From assembly GCA_029959865.1 (NCBI GenBank), contig JASCPE010000002.1:248001-312000 (forward strand): 64,000 nt of DNA, given 5' to 3'. Both the position numbers and the translations under genes were made by a program. The notes beneath the pieces are model-generated. The model was not told where the DNA came from and did no database searches. It saw only the letters and a program-made list of their open reading frames with translations. Source of the stretch: Microbacteriaceae bacterium PS02070. Lineage in GTDB: Bacteria > Actinomycetota > Actinomycetes > Actinomycetales > Microbacteriaceae. Below are positions 16,859-28,031 of this stretch, in pieces (the first letter of the stretch is position 1; every line of letters begins with the position of its first letter).

Positions 16859-17526
16859 GCGCGCACCCTCGGCTGGGGGAGGAGTTCGCGACGGATCAGG
16901 ACCGCGAGGACGAGCATCGCGAGAGGTCCGCACGTCGCGTAGATGAGGTTGTGCGTGGGTGCTCCGACGAACGTCGCGACGACGACGAGCACGAGCAGAA
17001 CGATGCCGAGGATGTATTGCCCCGAGTCCCGCCACAGTGCCCCGCCTGCGAGGTAGAGCACGCCCACGAGAGTGATGAAGACGCCGGGGTAGAGGAGGCC
17101 CTCGAAGCCATCCGGGAGCCCGGCGCGAGAGAGCGCCATGCAGAACCACCACGCCGCGATCATCGAGATGGACCACGCCCAGCCGTACATGGCACCGGTC
17201 ACCTGTGAGCCCCCGCGGACGCCGCGGTTGCTCAGGACGCTCACCACGATGGACGCGACGATCGCCGCGGCAAGCGTCACAGCGAAGATGATCCACGCCC
17301 AGGGCTGCGGAAGACGGAACCAGGGATTGCCTCCGCCGGTCGTGTTGCTCCACAGGGCGCCGAATCCGATGAACCACGCGGCTGCCCACGCGATCAGCAC
17401 CCACGCGTAGGCGGCCTCGAAGTGGCGGCGCACCCGCAGTTCTTGCGCGTCGATCAGGCGCAGCATCTCGTCAGAGGGGAGCGGAGCATCGTCCGGTTCT
17501 GACGTCGCCGAGGTGTTCTCATTCAT
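16855..17526 (-). CDS. Membrane protein of the export operon
   Basis: 223 residues from ATG 17526. After a cytoplasmic N-terminus of about 45 residues (a Thr/Ser/Asp/Glu-rich part, then MLRLIDAQELRVRRHFEAAY) come six membrane helices, including WVLIAWAAAWFIGFGALW and IIFAVTLAAAIVASIVVSVL. I recognise no family for certain; membrane proteins of this kind often accompany the small wHTH regulators. It is the first gene of the operon. The start codon sits 7 nt after a -10 box, so the mRNA is probably leaderless. The role may be sensing or assisting export, which is inference. Confidence 0.75.
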   Translation of the reverse strand: MNENTSATSEPDDAPLPSDEMLRLIDAQELRVRRHFEAAYAWVLIAWAAAWFIGFGALWSNTTGGGNPWFRLPQPWAWIIFAVTLAAAIVASIVVSVLSNRGVRGGSQVTGAMYGWAWSISMIAAWWFCMALSRAGLPDGFEGLLYPGVFITLVGVLYLAGGALWRDSGQYILGIVLLVLVVVATFVGAPTHNLIYATCGPLAMLVLAVLIRRELLPQPRVRA

Positions 17527-17562
17527 GCAAAGTAGTTTGCAACGCAAACCACATCGTGTCAA
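17527..17562 (-). promoter_or_regulatory. Promoter and operator of the wHTH/ABC-2 operon
   Basis: On the minus strand a perfect -35 TTGACA (17562-17557) is followed by a 17-nt spacer and a -10 CAAACT (17539-17534). The first codon ATG is at 17526, leaving about 7 nt, so the transcript should be leaderless. Three half-sites alternate over the -10 region: GCAAA (17527-17531), TTTGC (17536-17540) and GCAAA (17544-17548); the last two form the palindrome GTTTGC-AAC-GCAAAC (17535-17549). A regulator bound here would block the promoter. Confidence 0.7.
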
Positions 17563-17569
17563 CCAAGAT

Positions 17570-17599
17570 TTGCGCGACCTGGGTCTTCGGCGCTATCGT
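17570..17599 (+). promoter_or_regulatory. Candidate promoter of the arginine operon
   Basis: TTGCGC (17570-17575), an 18-nt spacer, then TATCGT (17594-17599). The -10 box ends 6 nt before ATG 17606, the start of an Arg-rich leader ORF. I see no ArgR (ARG box) palindrome in this interval. Confidence 0.5.
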
Positions 17600-17605
17600 C
17601 GCGAC

Positions 17606-17689
17606 ATGCTCTCGGCGTTGCTCCCCGTTCACGCTCCTCGCGTGTCCGTGCGTGGTGCCCGCCGACGTCTGCCTGACCGCCGACGCTAG
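17606..17689 (+). CDS. Arginine-rich leader peptide upstream of argC
   Basis: A 27-codon ORF, ATG 17606 to TAG 17687-17689. Eight of its 27 residues are Arg, and six of the last nine codons are Arg; the peptide ends in ARRRLPDRRR. The codons include two CGA, rare in high-GC actinobacteria. The ORF starts 6 nt after the -10 box TATCGT, so it would be translated from the 5' end of a leaderless mRNA. Its stop lies 84 nt before the argC ATG, and a stem-loop begins at the stop codon. This is the layout of an attenuator leader peptide sensing Arg-tRNA. The ORF is too short for codon statistics and no protein evidence exists here. Confidence 0.6.
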   Translation: MLSALLPVHAPRVSVRGARRRLPDRRR

Positions 17690-17734
17690 GCGACGCTGTG
17701 TGCTCCCCTCCGGGGTGGAGTGACGGGCGTCGCC
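17681..17734 (+). promoter_or_regulatory. Competing stem-loops after the Arg leader ORF
   Basis: GCGTCGCC at 17727-17734 can pair perfectly with GGCGACGC at 17689-17696 (8 bp, starting at the last base of the leader stop codon). The same 3' segment (GCGTCG, 17727-17732) can instead pair with CGACGC at 17681-17686, which is the last two Arg codons. An inner hairpin CTCCcc/ggGGTGGAG lies at about 17703-17720. A ribosome paused on the Arg run or on the stop codon would mask different partners. No T tract follows, so control could be Rho-dependent or act on RNA stability. Confidence 0.5.
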
Positions 17735-17773
17735 GGTCCAGGTCCGTCGTCTCCAGACAATAAGGTTGAATCC

Positions 17774-18820
17774 ATGACCATTTCGGTCGCCGTTTCCGGC
17801 GCTTCCGGCTACGCAGGTGGGGAAGTCCTGCGCCTTCTCGCGGGTCACCCCGACATCGAGATCCGTACCGTCACCGCGCACTCGAACGCCGGTCAGCCGC
17901 TCATCCAGTCGCAGCCGCATCTCCGTTCACTCGCGCACCTGCAACTCCAAGACACCACGCCCGAGATCCTCGCGGGTCACGGCGTCGTCTTCCTCGCGCT
18001 CCCACACGGGCAGTCCGGACAGTACACCGACGCGCTCGCCGAGGTTCCTCTCGTCATCGATGCGGGTGCCGATCACCGGCTCACGTCACGCGCGGCGTGG
18101 GATGCGTTCTACGGCGGCGACTTCCATGAACCCTGGACCTACGGCGTTCCGGAACTCCCGGTCGCGGGCGGGAAACAACGAGAACACCTCGTCGACGCAC
18201 ACCGCATCGCAGCTCCCGGGTGCAACGCATCCACCGTCAGTCTGTCTCTTGCCCCGGGGATCGCCGCCGGCGTGGTCGAGGCGCAGGACATCGTCACCGT
18301 ACTGGCCGTGGGGCCCTCGGGTGCGGGGAAGAGCCTCAAGTCACACCTGCTCGGGAGCGAGCTCATGGGAAGTGCGAACCCGTACGCGGTCGGGGGTACG
18401 CATCGGCATATTCCTGAGATCCAGCAGGCACTGGCAGCCGCCGGCGCCCAGGGCGACGTGACGCTGTCGTTCACGCCCGTCTTGGTGCCGATGGCCCGGG
18501 GCATCCTCGCCACCTCCACCGCGCGCATCGTCGACGGCGTCAGTGACGCGGAGATCCGCGCAGCGTGGGAGGACACCTACGGCGGCGAGACGTTCGTCCA
18601 GGTGCTGCCGGAGGGGACCATGCCCCGAACAGCGGATGTGCTCGGCGCGAACACGGCGTTGATCGGGCTCGCGATCGACCGCGCCGCGGGTCGCGTCATC
18701 GTCGTCACCGCGGTCGACAATCTCGTCAAAGGGACCGCGGGAGCCGCGATCCAGTCCATGAACATCGCCCTCGGCCTCCCCGAGGATCGGGGCTTGAGCG
18801 TGAACGGAGTGGCACCGTGA
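17774..18820 (+). CDS. argC: N-acetyl-gamma-glutamyl-phosphate reductase
   Basis: 348 residues. It reduces N-acetylglutamyl phosphate to the semialdehyde with NADPH in arginine synthesis. The N-terminal Rossmann motif is [20 protein letters not shown]. The catalytic Cys lies in [10 protein letters not shown], and the family motif [19 protein letters not shown] follows; the His region is [12 protein letters not shown]. The ATG at 17774 fits this conserved start better than the GTG at 17720; AAGG at 17763-17766 is a weak ribosome site. First enzyme gene of argCJBDF; its stop overlaps the argJ GTG (GTGA). Confidence 0.96.
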   Translation: MTISVAVSGASGYAGGEVLRLLAGHPDIEIRTVTAHSNAGQPLIQSQPHLRSLAHLQLQDTTPEILAGHGVVFLALPHGQSGQYTDALAEVPLVIDAGADHRLTSRAAWDAFYGGDFHEPWTYGVPELPVAGGKQREHLVDAHRIAAPGCNASTVSLSLAPGIAAGVVEAQDIVTVLAVGPSGAGKSLKSHLLGSELMGSANPYAVGGTHRHIPEIQQALAAAGAQGDVTLSFTPVLVPMARGILATSTARIVDGVSDAEIRAAWEDTYGGETFVQVLPEGTMPRTADVLGANTALIGLAIDRAAGRVIVVTAVDNLVKGTAGAAIQSMNIALGLPEDRGLSVNGVAP

Positions 18821-19974
18821 GCGTGACCGCAGCACAAGGGTTTGAGGCGGCTGGAGTCGCGGTCGGGCTCAAGTCGACCGGCAAGCCCGACGTCGCCGTC
18901 GTGGTCAACCGTGGGCCCTCGCAGGTCGCCGCGGCGGTCTTCACGACCAACCGCGCCAAGGCGAACCCCATTCTCTGGTCCGAACAGGTCATCTCCGATT
19001 CGACGGTCACCGCCGTCGTCCTCAACTCGGGTGGCGCGAACTGCTTCACGGGATCATTCGGCTTCCAGACCACCCACCAGACCGCCGAGCGGGCTGCGGA
19101 ACTCCTCGGCACGAGCGCCGGTGATGTCGTGGTGTGTTCCACCGGCCTCATCGGCACGGGAGACGAGACCTTCCGCGCCAAGGTGCTTCGCGGGGTGGAA
19201 GAGGCGGTCGCCGCGCTGTCGAGCGAGGGAGGCGACGACGCGGCGCATGCGATCATGACGACGGATTCGAAGCCCAAGCGTTCTATCGTCCGGCGGGACG
19301 GCTGGACCGTGGGCGGCATGGCGAAAGGGGCGGGCATGCTCGCCCCGGGGCTGGCGACGATGCTCGTCGTGATCACCACGGATGCCGATATCTCGGCCGA
19401 GATGGCCGATCGCAGCCTGCGTGAGGCGACGCGGGTCACATTCGACCGTCTCGATTCGGATGGGTGCATGTCCACGAACGACCAGGTGACGCTGCTGGTG
19501 AGCGCCGCCAGCGGCATCGCGCCGGAGCCGGCTGCCTTCACCGAGGCGCTCACCGAGGTGTGTGCCGACCTCGCCCGCCAGCTCCAGGGGGATGCCGAAG
19601 GAGCAAGCCACGACATTTCCATCCGCGTGGTCGGGGCTGCCACTGAGGAGGACGCCGTCACCGTGGGGCGCTCGGTCGCCCGAAACAACCTCTTCAAGGC
19701 GGCGATCTTCGGCAACGACCCGAACTGGGGACGCGTGCTGGCGGCGATCGGGACGACCGATGCCGCCTTCGATCCCTACGACGTGGATGTGTCCTTCAAT
19801 GGCGTCCGGGTCTGCCATGCCGGTGGACCGGACCGGCCGCGCGAAGACGTCGACCTCACACCGCGTGCCACGGACATCCTCATTGATCTGCGCGTCGGAG
19901 ATGCCGCGGCCACGATCCTCACCAACGACCTGACCCACGAATACGTCCACGAGAACAGCGCGTACTCCTCATGA
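18817..19974 (+). CDS. argJ: Bifunctional ornithine acetyltransferase / Glu N-acetyltransferase
   Basis: 385 residues from a GTG overlapping the argC stop. ArgJ moves the acetyl group from N-acetylornithine to glutamate, closing the acetyl cycle. The self-cleavage site is clear: APGLATML, with Thr181 as the new N-terminal nucleophile of the beta chain. Upstream motifs include [13 protein letters not shown] and STGLIGTG (oxyanion hole region), and the C-terminus ends in [10 protein letters not shown], typical of ArgJ. The start [19 protein letters not shown] fits the family. It overlaps argB by ATGA. Confidence 0.96.
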   Translation: MSVTAAQGFEAAGVAVGLKSTGKPDVAVVVNRGPSQVAAAVFTTNRAKANPILWSEQVISDSTVTAVVLNSGGANCFTGSFGFQTTHQTAERAAELLGTSAGDVVVCSTGLIGTGDETFRAKVLRGVEEAVAALSSEGGDDAAHAIMTTDSKPKRSIVRRDGWTVGGMAKGAGMLAPGLATMLVVITTDADISAEMADRSLREATRVTFDRLDSDGCMSTNDQVTLLVSAASGIAPEPAAFTEALTEVCADLARQLQGDAEGASHDISIRVVGAATEEDAVTVGRSVARNNLFKAAIFGNDPNWGRVLAAIGTTDAAFDPYDVDVSFNGVRVCHAGGPDRPREDVDLTPRATDILIDLRVGDAAATILTNDLTHEYVHENSAYSS

Positions 19975-20870
19975 CCGATCTTCAGGAAACGACCCCCGAG
20001 GAGGCCGCCGCCAAGGCCGGTGTCCTCATCGAATCGCTCCCGTGGCTCAAGCGCTTCCGCGATCAGATCGTCGTGATCAAGTACGGCGGCAACGCGATGG
20101 TGTCTGAAGAGCTGCAGGATGCGTTCGCCGAAGACATCGCCTATCTGCGGTTCGTCGGAGTCAAACCGGTCGTCGTCCATGGCGGCGGCCCCCAGATCTC
20201 CCGCATGCTGGACCGACTGTCGATCCCGAGCGAGTTCAAGGGCGGTTACCGAGTCACGAGCACGGAGGCCATCAGCGTCGTGAGGATGGTGCTCACCGGC
20301 CAGATCAATCCTCAACTCGTCGCGAAGATCAACGCGCACGGGCCCCTGGCCGTGGGGCTCTCGGGTGAGGATGCCGGCCTGTTCGGCGGGCGCCGCCGCG
20401 GCGTGGTCGTCGACGGACATGAGGAAGACCTCGGATTCGTCGGCGACGTCGTCCACGTCGATCCCGCACACGTGCTCGACCAACTCGAGGCCGGCCGGAT
20501 CCCCGTCGTCTCCTCGATCGCGCCGGATCTGGATAACGCCGGTCAGTCGCTCAACGTCAATGCAGATGCGGCCGCGGCGTCCCTCGCAGCGGCGCTGCCG
20601 GCCAGCAAACTCATCGTCCTGACCGACGTCGCCGGGCTCTACGCCGACTGGCCCAACCGCGACTCCCTCGTCTCTTCGCTCACGTCGAGCGAGCTTCGCG
20701 CACTGATGCCGAAGCTCGAATCGGGGATGATCCCCAAAATGCAGGCATGTCTCGATGCGGTGGAAGCGGGGGTGCGGTCGGCGGCGATCATCGACGGACG
20801 TCAGCCTCACTCTGTGCTCGTCGAGATCTTCACAGAACGCGGTATCGGTACGGAGGTTGTCGCAGGATGA
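19971..20870 (+). CDS. argB: Acetylglutamate kinase
   Basis: 299 residues. It phosphorylates N-acetylglutamate, the committed and usually feedback-inhibited step. Motifs: [12 protein letters not shown] (Lys binding ATP), [17 protein letters not shown] (Gly-rich substrate loop), [18 protein letters not shown] (acetylglutamate and nucleotide site) and LTDVAGLY. An N-terminal helix precedes the kinase fold ([19 protein letters not shown]), as in the hexameric, arginine-inhibited type, so feedback control by arginine is likely. It overlaps argJ and argD by 4 nt each. Confidence 0.96.
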   Translation: MTDLQETTPEEAAAKAGVLIESLPWLKRFRDQIVVIKYGGNAMVSEELQDAFAEDIAYLRFVGVKPVVVHGGGPQISRMLDRLSIPSEFKGGYRVTSTEAISVVRMVLTGQINPQLVAKINAHGPLAVGLSGEDAGLFGGRRRGVVVDGHEEDLGFVGDVVHVDPAHVLDQLEAGRIPVVSSIAPDLDNAGQSLNVNADAAAASLAAALPASKLIVLTDVAGLYADWPNRDSLVSSLTSSELRALMPKLESGMIPKMQACLDAVEAGVRSAAIIDGRQPHSVLVEIFTERGIGTEVVAG

Positions 20871-22090
20871 GCGCAGGACACACACACTGGCGGGATGAGG
20901 TCGACCAGGACCTCATGCACAACTCGGGCGAGCGCACGGCGCTGTTCACCCGAGGGGAGGGTGCCTACCTGTGGGATGCCCAGGGGAAGAGGTACCTCGA
21001 CTTCCTCGGCGGAATCGCCGTCACGTCGCTCGGGCACTCGCATCCGGTGTTCGTGGAGGCCGTGTCTCGGCAGGCCGCGACCCTTACGCAGGTGTCGAAC
21101 TACTTCGTGACGCCGCCCCAGCTGGAGCTGGCCGCAACCCTTAAGCGTCTGGCGGGGACCGGCGAGGCGGGCCGGGTCTACTTCGGCAACTCCGGAGCCG
21201 AGGCGAACGAGGCTGCGTTCAAGCTCGCGCGTCTGCACGGTGGTGCGGACCGTCCTCGGATCCTCGCGCTGGAGCAGAGCTTCCACGGGCGGACGATGGG
21301 CACACTCGCGTTGACCGGCAAGCCCGCCATGCGGACTCCGTTCGAGCCGGTCCCGGGTGGCGTCGAGTTCCTCGACTCTCGCATCGAGAGCCTCGAAGCG
21401 GCCATGGATGACCGGGTGGCGGCACTGTTCCTTGAGCCCATCAAGGGAGAGGCGGGCGTGCTGGAGTTGCCCGAGGGCTACCTCCGGGCGGCTCGGGAAC
21501 TCACGCAACGCCACGGTGCGCTGCTGATCATTGACGAGATCCAGACCGGTGCCGGACGCACCGGCGCGTGGTTCGCCTTCCAGCACGAAGGGATCGTGCC
21601 CGACGCCATCACCGTGGCGAAGGGAATCGGGAACGGCTTCCCCATCGGCGCCCTCATCACCTTCGGGTCGGCGAGCTCCCTGTTCTATCCGGGGACGCAT
21701 GGATCGACCTTCGGCGGCAATGCGCTTGCGACCGCGACGGCCTCCGCCGTCCTGGCAGAGATCGAGCGCGCAGGCCTCGTGGAAGCTGCAGCACGCACGG
21801 GCGAGAAGCTGCGCGCCGCCATCGAGGCGATCGGAGCGCCCTTGGTCGAGGGTGTGCGTGGACGCGGCCTGCTGCTCGGGATCGCGCTGACGGCACCCGT
21901 TGCAACCGCCGTCGTGACCGCGGCACTGGAACGTGGGCTGGTCCTGAACGCAACCGGAGACAGCACGATCCGGATTGCGCCCGCACTGACCATCGGAGAT
22001 GTCGAGATCGACGAGTTCATCACCCTTTTCTCCGCGTCGCTGACCGCCGTCGTGGAAACCATCGAGATCCAGGCGGAGGTATCCGCATGA
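20867..22090 (+). CDS. argD: Acetylornithine aminotransferase
   Basis: 407 residues from ATG 20867, overlapping the argB stop. It is a class III PLP-dependent aminotransferase that makes N-acetylornithine from the semialdehyde. Signatures: [73 protein letters not shown] (Asp binding the PLP ring) and [17 protein letters not shown], in which Lys is the Schiff-base residue. [18 protein letters not shown] closes the fold. It overlaps argF by ATGA. Confidence 0.96.
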   Translation: MSAGHTHWRDEVDQDLMHNSGERTALFTRGEGAYLWDAQGKRYLDFLGGIAVTSLGHSHPVFVEAVSRQAATLTQVSNYFVTPPQLELAATLKRLAGTGEAGRVYFGNSGAEANEAAFKLARLHGGADRPRILALEQSFHGRTMGTLALTGKPAMRTPFEPVPGGVEFLDSRIESLEAAMDDRVAALFLEPIKGEAGVLELPEGYLRAARELTQRHGALLIIDEIQTGAGRTGAWFAFQHEGIVPDAITVAKGIGNGFPIGALITFGSASSLFYPGTHGSTFGGNALATATASAVLAEIERAGLVEAAARTGEKLRAAIEAIGAPLVEGVRGRGLLLGIALTAPVATAVVTAALERGLVLNATGDSTIRIAPALTIGDVEIDEFITLFSASLTAVVETIEIQAEVSA

Positions 22091-22988
22091 CCCGTCACCT
22101 CCTCCGCGACGACGATCTGACTCCGAGCGAGCAGGCAGAGATCCTCGATCTCGCCCTGTCCTTGAAGAAGGACCGCTGGAAGCTGAAGCCCTTAGAGGGT
22201 CCGCAGACCGTCGCCGTGATCTTCGACAAGTCATCCACGCGCACGCGGGTCTCGTTCGCAGTCGGGATCGCCGACCTCGGTGGATCACCCCTGATCATCT
22301 CCACCGCCAACAGTCAGCTCGGGGGCAAGGAGACGCCGTCGGACACCGCGCGCGTCTTGGAGCGGCAGGTCGCCGCCATCGTGTGGCGAACATATGCGCA
22401 GGCCGGGCTGGAAGAGATGGCTGCCGGCACGACCGTACCGGTGATAAATGCACTCAGCGATGACTTCCACCCCTGCCAGCTGCTGGCCGACTTGCTGACG
22501 ATCCGCGAACACAAGGGCGAGGTCGCCGGCCTCACGCTCTCCTTCTTCGGAGACGGCCGCTCGAACATGGGGCACTCGTACGTCCTTGCCGGTGTCACCG
22601 CCGGGATGCATGTGCGCATCGCCTCACCGGAGTCGTACGCGCCGCGCGCAGACGTGATCGCCGACGCCGAGGCCATCGCCGCGCGCACGGGCGGATCCGT
22701 CACGCTGGTGACCGACCCATTGGAGGCCGCGCGGGACGCGGACGTGATCGTGACCGACACCTGGGTGTCGATGGGGAAGGAAGAGGAGAAGCTCGCTCGT
22801 ATCCGCGACCTCGGGGCATTCAAGGTCACGACCGAGACGATGGCCGCCGCGCGTGCCGACGCGATCTTCATCCACTGTCTCCCCGCCGACCGAGGGTACG
22901 AGGTCGACAGTGAAGTGATCGACGGCCCGCAGAGCGTCGTGTGGGACGAGGCCGAGAACCGGCTCCACGCCCAGAAGGCGCTGCTGGT

Positions 22989-23010
<22 letters not shown>
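22087..23010 (+). CDS. argF: Ornithine carbamoyltransferase
   Basis: 307 residues. It joins ornithine and carbamoyl phosphate to citrulline. The carbamoyl phosphate site is FDKSSTRTRVSF; HPCQLLADLLT follows, and the ornithine-binding region is DTWVSMGKEEEK; the catalytic Cys is in HCLPADRGYEV. It lies fifth in the arg run; the next gene starts 22 nt before its stop. In mycobacteria argR and argG follow argF, but here neither is present before argH. Confidence 0.96.
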
Positions 23011-25534
<2,524 letters not shown>

Positions 25535-25549
25535 AAATCTCATACCGAC

Positions 25550-25596
25550 GGAAGATTAGTGAATATCTAATTTTCCTCAAACATCAGTGTTATGCT
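25550..25596 (+). promoter_or_regulatory. AT-rich promoter and palindrome of the satD-like gene
   Basis: GGAAGATTAG (25550-25559) and CTAATTTTCC (25567-25576) form a 10-bp inverted repeat with one mismatch and a 7-nt spacer. The -10 box TATGCT (25591-25596) follows, 7 nt before ATG 25604. The 69-nt interval is strikingly AT-rich against its GC-rich surroundings. The palindrome spans the place where a -35 would be, so it may be an operator, possibly for the SatD-like protein itself, which ends in a helix-turn-helix. Confidence 0.55.
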
Positions 25597-25603
25597 TATC
25601 CGC

Positions 25604-26248
25604 ATGACCGTCGCCGTAATCGCCGACATCGTCGGATCCCGACAGCTTGACGACCGCAGTTCGTCGCAGCGGAGGATCGAGCACGCGATCGAGACGGTGG
25701 ATGAAGTCGGTCCCCAGTCCCGGTCGCGCATGGTGGCGACGGTCTCGGATGAGTTTCAAGCCGTCTTCGACGAACTCGACGCAGCGCTGGCCTGGGTCAT
25801 GCTGCTTCGGCTCGCGCTCCCCGAAGGGATCGACCTCCGTTTCGGGCTCGGCCTGGGGGAGATCTCCTCGGTCGACTCCGATTCCGAGCACATCTACGAC
25901 GGCCCGGGCTGGTGGGCTGCGCGTGAGGCGATCGAAACGGTCCATCGCCTCGAAGACCGCACCGTGCCGCACGCGCGCACCTTCGTGGTCGGAGGGGGAG
26001 TGCAGGATGAGGACATGTCTGATCGCCTGCGCGTCGTGAATGCCTTCGCCCTCGCGCGGGATGAGGTGATCGGCCGCATGAGTGATCGCGAGCGACGTCT
26101 CACCTACGGTCGCTGCACAGGTCAGACCCAGCGTGCACTCGCGAACGCGGAAGGCGTGACGCAGTCGGCCGTCTCTCAGGCTCTGCACGCTTCGGGTGCC
26201 GCCGGCCTCGTTGCCGGATACCGGCTGATGATCGGGGAGCAGCCATGA
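25604..26248 (+). CDS. SatD family protein with C-terminal HTH
   Basis: 214 residues from ATG 25604. The first part (VAVIADIVGSRQLDDRSSSQRRIE, then VATVSDEFQAVF and RLALPEGIDLRFGLGLGEI) matches SatD, a family named from the acid-tolerance sat locus of Streptococcus; its nucleotide-cyclase-like look (Asp in IADIVGS, DEFQ) is suggestive only. The end, RALANAEGVTQSAVSQALHASG, is a helix-turn-helix. It overlaps a membrane protein gene by ATGA, and these two genes form a small unit. Function unknown; it may sense a ligand and control its own promoter. Confidence 0.75.
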   Translation: MTVAVIADIVGSRQLDDRSSSQRRIEHAIETVDEVGPQSRSRMVATVSDEFQAVFDELDAALAWVMLLRLALPEGIDLRFGLGLGEISSVDSDSEHIYDGPGWWAAREAIETVHRLEDRTVPHARTFVVGGGVQDEDMSDRLRVVNAFALARDEVIGRMSDRERRLTYGRCTGQTQRALANAEGVTQSAVSQALHASGAAGLVAGYRLMIGEQP

Positions 26249-26997
26249 TCGCAGCGGGACTCATTCTCCTCGCCGTCGGAGCGAGCGATATCGTCCGCAC
26301 TTCTCTGGCCGGTCGCGCGCGGTGGATCGTCCTCGCGGGTCTGGGCCTGGTTCTTCTGGTGCTCGCTGCCGGTCTCGACTCCGCCGTGTGGTGGTTCGTT
26401 GCAGTGGCTGCCGCCGCGGGATGGATCGTCACAATGCCGACGGACGGGAGGGGTCGCGCAAGCGTCTGGCCCGCTGCGGCGCTGGCGGTCCTCGCCGCGG
26501 GCGCAGTGGCGTTCGATGCTCACTCCGCAGTGCCGCCGCTGCTGGAGTGGTGGCCGACCCGTCCGCCTCTCGGCGCGATCTCCCTCGGCGCAGCGACGCT
26601 CATATTCGGGTCGTTCGTGTTCTTGATCGAGTCCGGCAATGTCATCGTGCGTGCAACTCTCAACCGAGCGGATGCCGACGACGCGGCTGAGGCTCACGCG
26701 GTGCCGGCTTCGGCGCCCTCCGGTGGGCACGCATCTGGTGCACCAGTCGGTCGCCCTCTCAAGGGCGGGCGGATCATCGGCCCGTTGGAGCGCATCCTCG
26801 TTTTCGCGCTGTCGCTCGCCAGTGCCTTCACGCTGCTCGCCGCGATTCTTGCCGCGAAGGGGATCGTCCGCTTCCCGGAAATCTCCAAGGATGAAAAAGG
26901 CGGGAATGCAGCAGAGTACTTCCTGGTCGGAAGCCTCGTGAGTTGGGTCACGGCACTCGTTCCCGCCATGCTCGTCTGGTGGGGGTCGCTGACCTAG
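26245..26997 (+). CDS. SatD-associated membrane protein
   Basis: 250 residues; the ATG overlaps the stop of the SatD-like gene. Five to seven hydrophobic segments are visible, among them LILLAVGASDIVRTSLAG and WIVLAGLGLVLLVLAAGL. A central cytoplasmic loop (about 135-175) is rich in Ala, Gly, Pro and Asp, and a conserved-looking part GGRIIGPLERILVFALSL follows, then KGIVRFPEIS and GNAAEYFLVGSLVSW. Proteins with this last part often follow SatD-like genes in actinobacteria, as I recall. No enzymatic motif is seen. The stop codon TAG is also the start of the -10 box of the next gene. Confidence 0.7.
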   Translation: MIAAGLILLAVGASDIVRTSLAGRARWIVLAGLGLVLLVLAAGLDSAVWWFVAVAAAAGWIVTMPTDGRGRASVWPAAALAVLAAGAVAFDAHSAVPPLLEWWPTRPPLGAISLGAATLIFGSFVFLIESGNVIVRATLNRADADDAAEAHAVPASAPSGGHASGAPVGRPLKGGRIIGPLERILVFALSLASAFTLLAAILAAKGIVRFPEISKDEKGGNAAEYFLVGSLVSWVTALVPAMLVWWGSLT

Positions 26998-27006
26998 TCT
27001 GAGGGG
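26995..27006 (+). promoter_or_regulatory. Leaderless promoter -10 of aldo/keto reductase
   Basis: TAGTCT (26995-27000) ends 6 nt before ATG 27007. Its first three bases are the stop codon of the preceding gene. Confidence 0.55.
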
Positions 27007-27948
27007 ATGCCAGCCCCCACGCCCGCGCTCGTTCTCGGCGCCATGATGTTCGGCACCGCGGTCGACGAGGCGACCTCGTTCGCCCTGCTGGACCGGTTCG
27101 TGGAACGAGGCGGTACCTGGATCGATACCGCCAACTGTTACAGCTTCTGGGCGAGTGACTCCGGTCGCGGGGGAGACTCCGAACGGGTGATCGGACGATG
27201 GTTGCGCGCCCGTCCGGACACGGCGCCACGCGTGCGGATCGCGACGAAGTTCGGGGCCGAGCTGAAGCACCCCGGCTCGTTCCCGGATGCGGAGGGTCTC
27301 TCACCCGATGTCGCCCGGCGGGCGTTCTCGGAGAGCGTGGACCGGCTCGGCGTCGACCACGTGGATCTGCTGTGGCTGCACAAGGAGGACCGGGCGACGC
27401 CGATCGAGGCGACGATCGATGCTGTCGCGGAGTTCACTCGGGCAGGCAGTGCACTGCGTGTCGGCGCATCCAACCACCCGGCGTGGATTGTGGAGCGCGC
27501 CCGTGCCCACGCACACGCGATCGATGCGACGCCGATCGATGCCGTTCAGCTCAGCGCAAGCTACCTGGTGCCGCGGCCTGGCATCCCGGTCGAAGGTCAG
27601 GATCACCGGTTCGGGATCATGAGCGATGAGCAGTATGACTATGCCGTCACCGGCGGGCTCGAGGTATGGGCCTACAGTCCGCTCCTGGGCGGAGCCTACG
27701 ACAACGCGGAGAAGCGTTTCCGCGAGGCGTACACCCATATCGGCAACGATCGCCGCCGGGTGGTGCTGGACGGCATCGCTGCCGACCGCGGTGTCGGCAG
27801 CAGTCAGGTGGTGCTGGCCTGGCTCGTCTCACGTGGCATCACGCCGATTCTCGGGGGCAGCAAGATCGACCAGCTTGACCTCGCCTTCGACGCGGTCGCG
27901 CTCGAGCTGACCGACGGCGAACTCTCGGCACTCAACGCGGCAGGCTGA
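27007..27948 (+). CDS. Aldo/keto reductase
   Basis: 313 residues. It is a TIM-barrel NADPH-dependent oxidoreductase. The family start LVLGAMMFGTAVDEATSFALLD, the Asp of WIDTANCYSFWAS (with Tyr at the usual place), Lys in IATKFGAELK, and His in DLLWLHKED make up the catalytic tetrad. The coenzyme region is seen in PILGGSKIDQLD. It resembles the YajO/Tas group rather than the AKR5 group at the right end of the window. Substrate unknown. It stands between the sat-like pair and tyrS and is probably its own unit. Confidence 0.88.
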   Translation: MPAPTPALVLGAMMFGTAVDEATSFALLDRFVERGGTWIDTANCYSFWASDSGRGGDSERVIGRWLRARPDTAPRVRIATKFGAELKHPGSFPDAEGLSPDVARRAFSESVDRLGVDHVDLLWLHKEDRATPIEATIDAVAEFTRAGSALRVGASNHPAWIVERARAHAHAIDATPIDAVQLSASYLVPRPGIPVEGQDHRFGIMSDEQYDYAVTGGLEVWAYSPLLGGAYDNAEKRFREAYTHIGNDRRRVVLDGIAADRGVGSSQVVLAWLVSRGITPILGGSKIDQLDLAFDAVALELTDGELSALNAAG

Positions 27949-28018
27949 CGAGGCGCCGACCTCGCCCGATCTCCGGCGGACGCAGGGTGACGACGATGTC
28001 GGTGATGCCGCGCGCTGA

Positions 28019-28031
28019 TAACCTGAAACGC
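28019..28031 (+). promoter_or_regulatory. tyrS promoter -10, leaderless
   Basis: TAACCT (28019-28024) lies 7 nt before GTG 28032. No T-box structure is visible in the 83 nt before the gene. Confidence 0.5.

Noticed and set aside
27949..28031. T-box upstream of tyrS
   Set aside because: Only 83 nt, with no T-box sequence or antiterminator; actinobacterial T-boxes are mostly at ileS.
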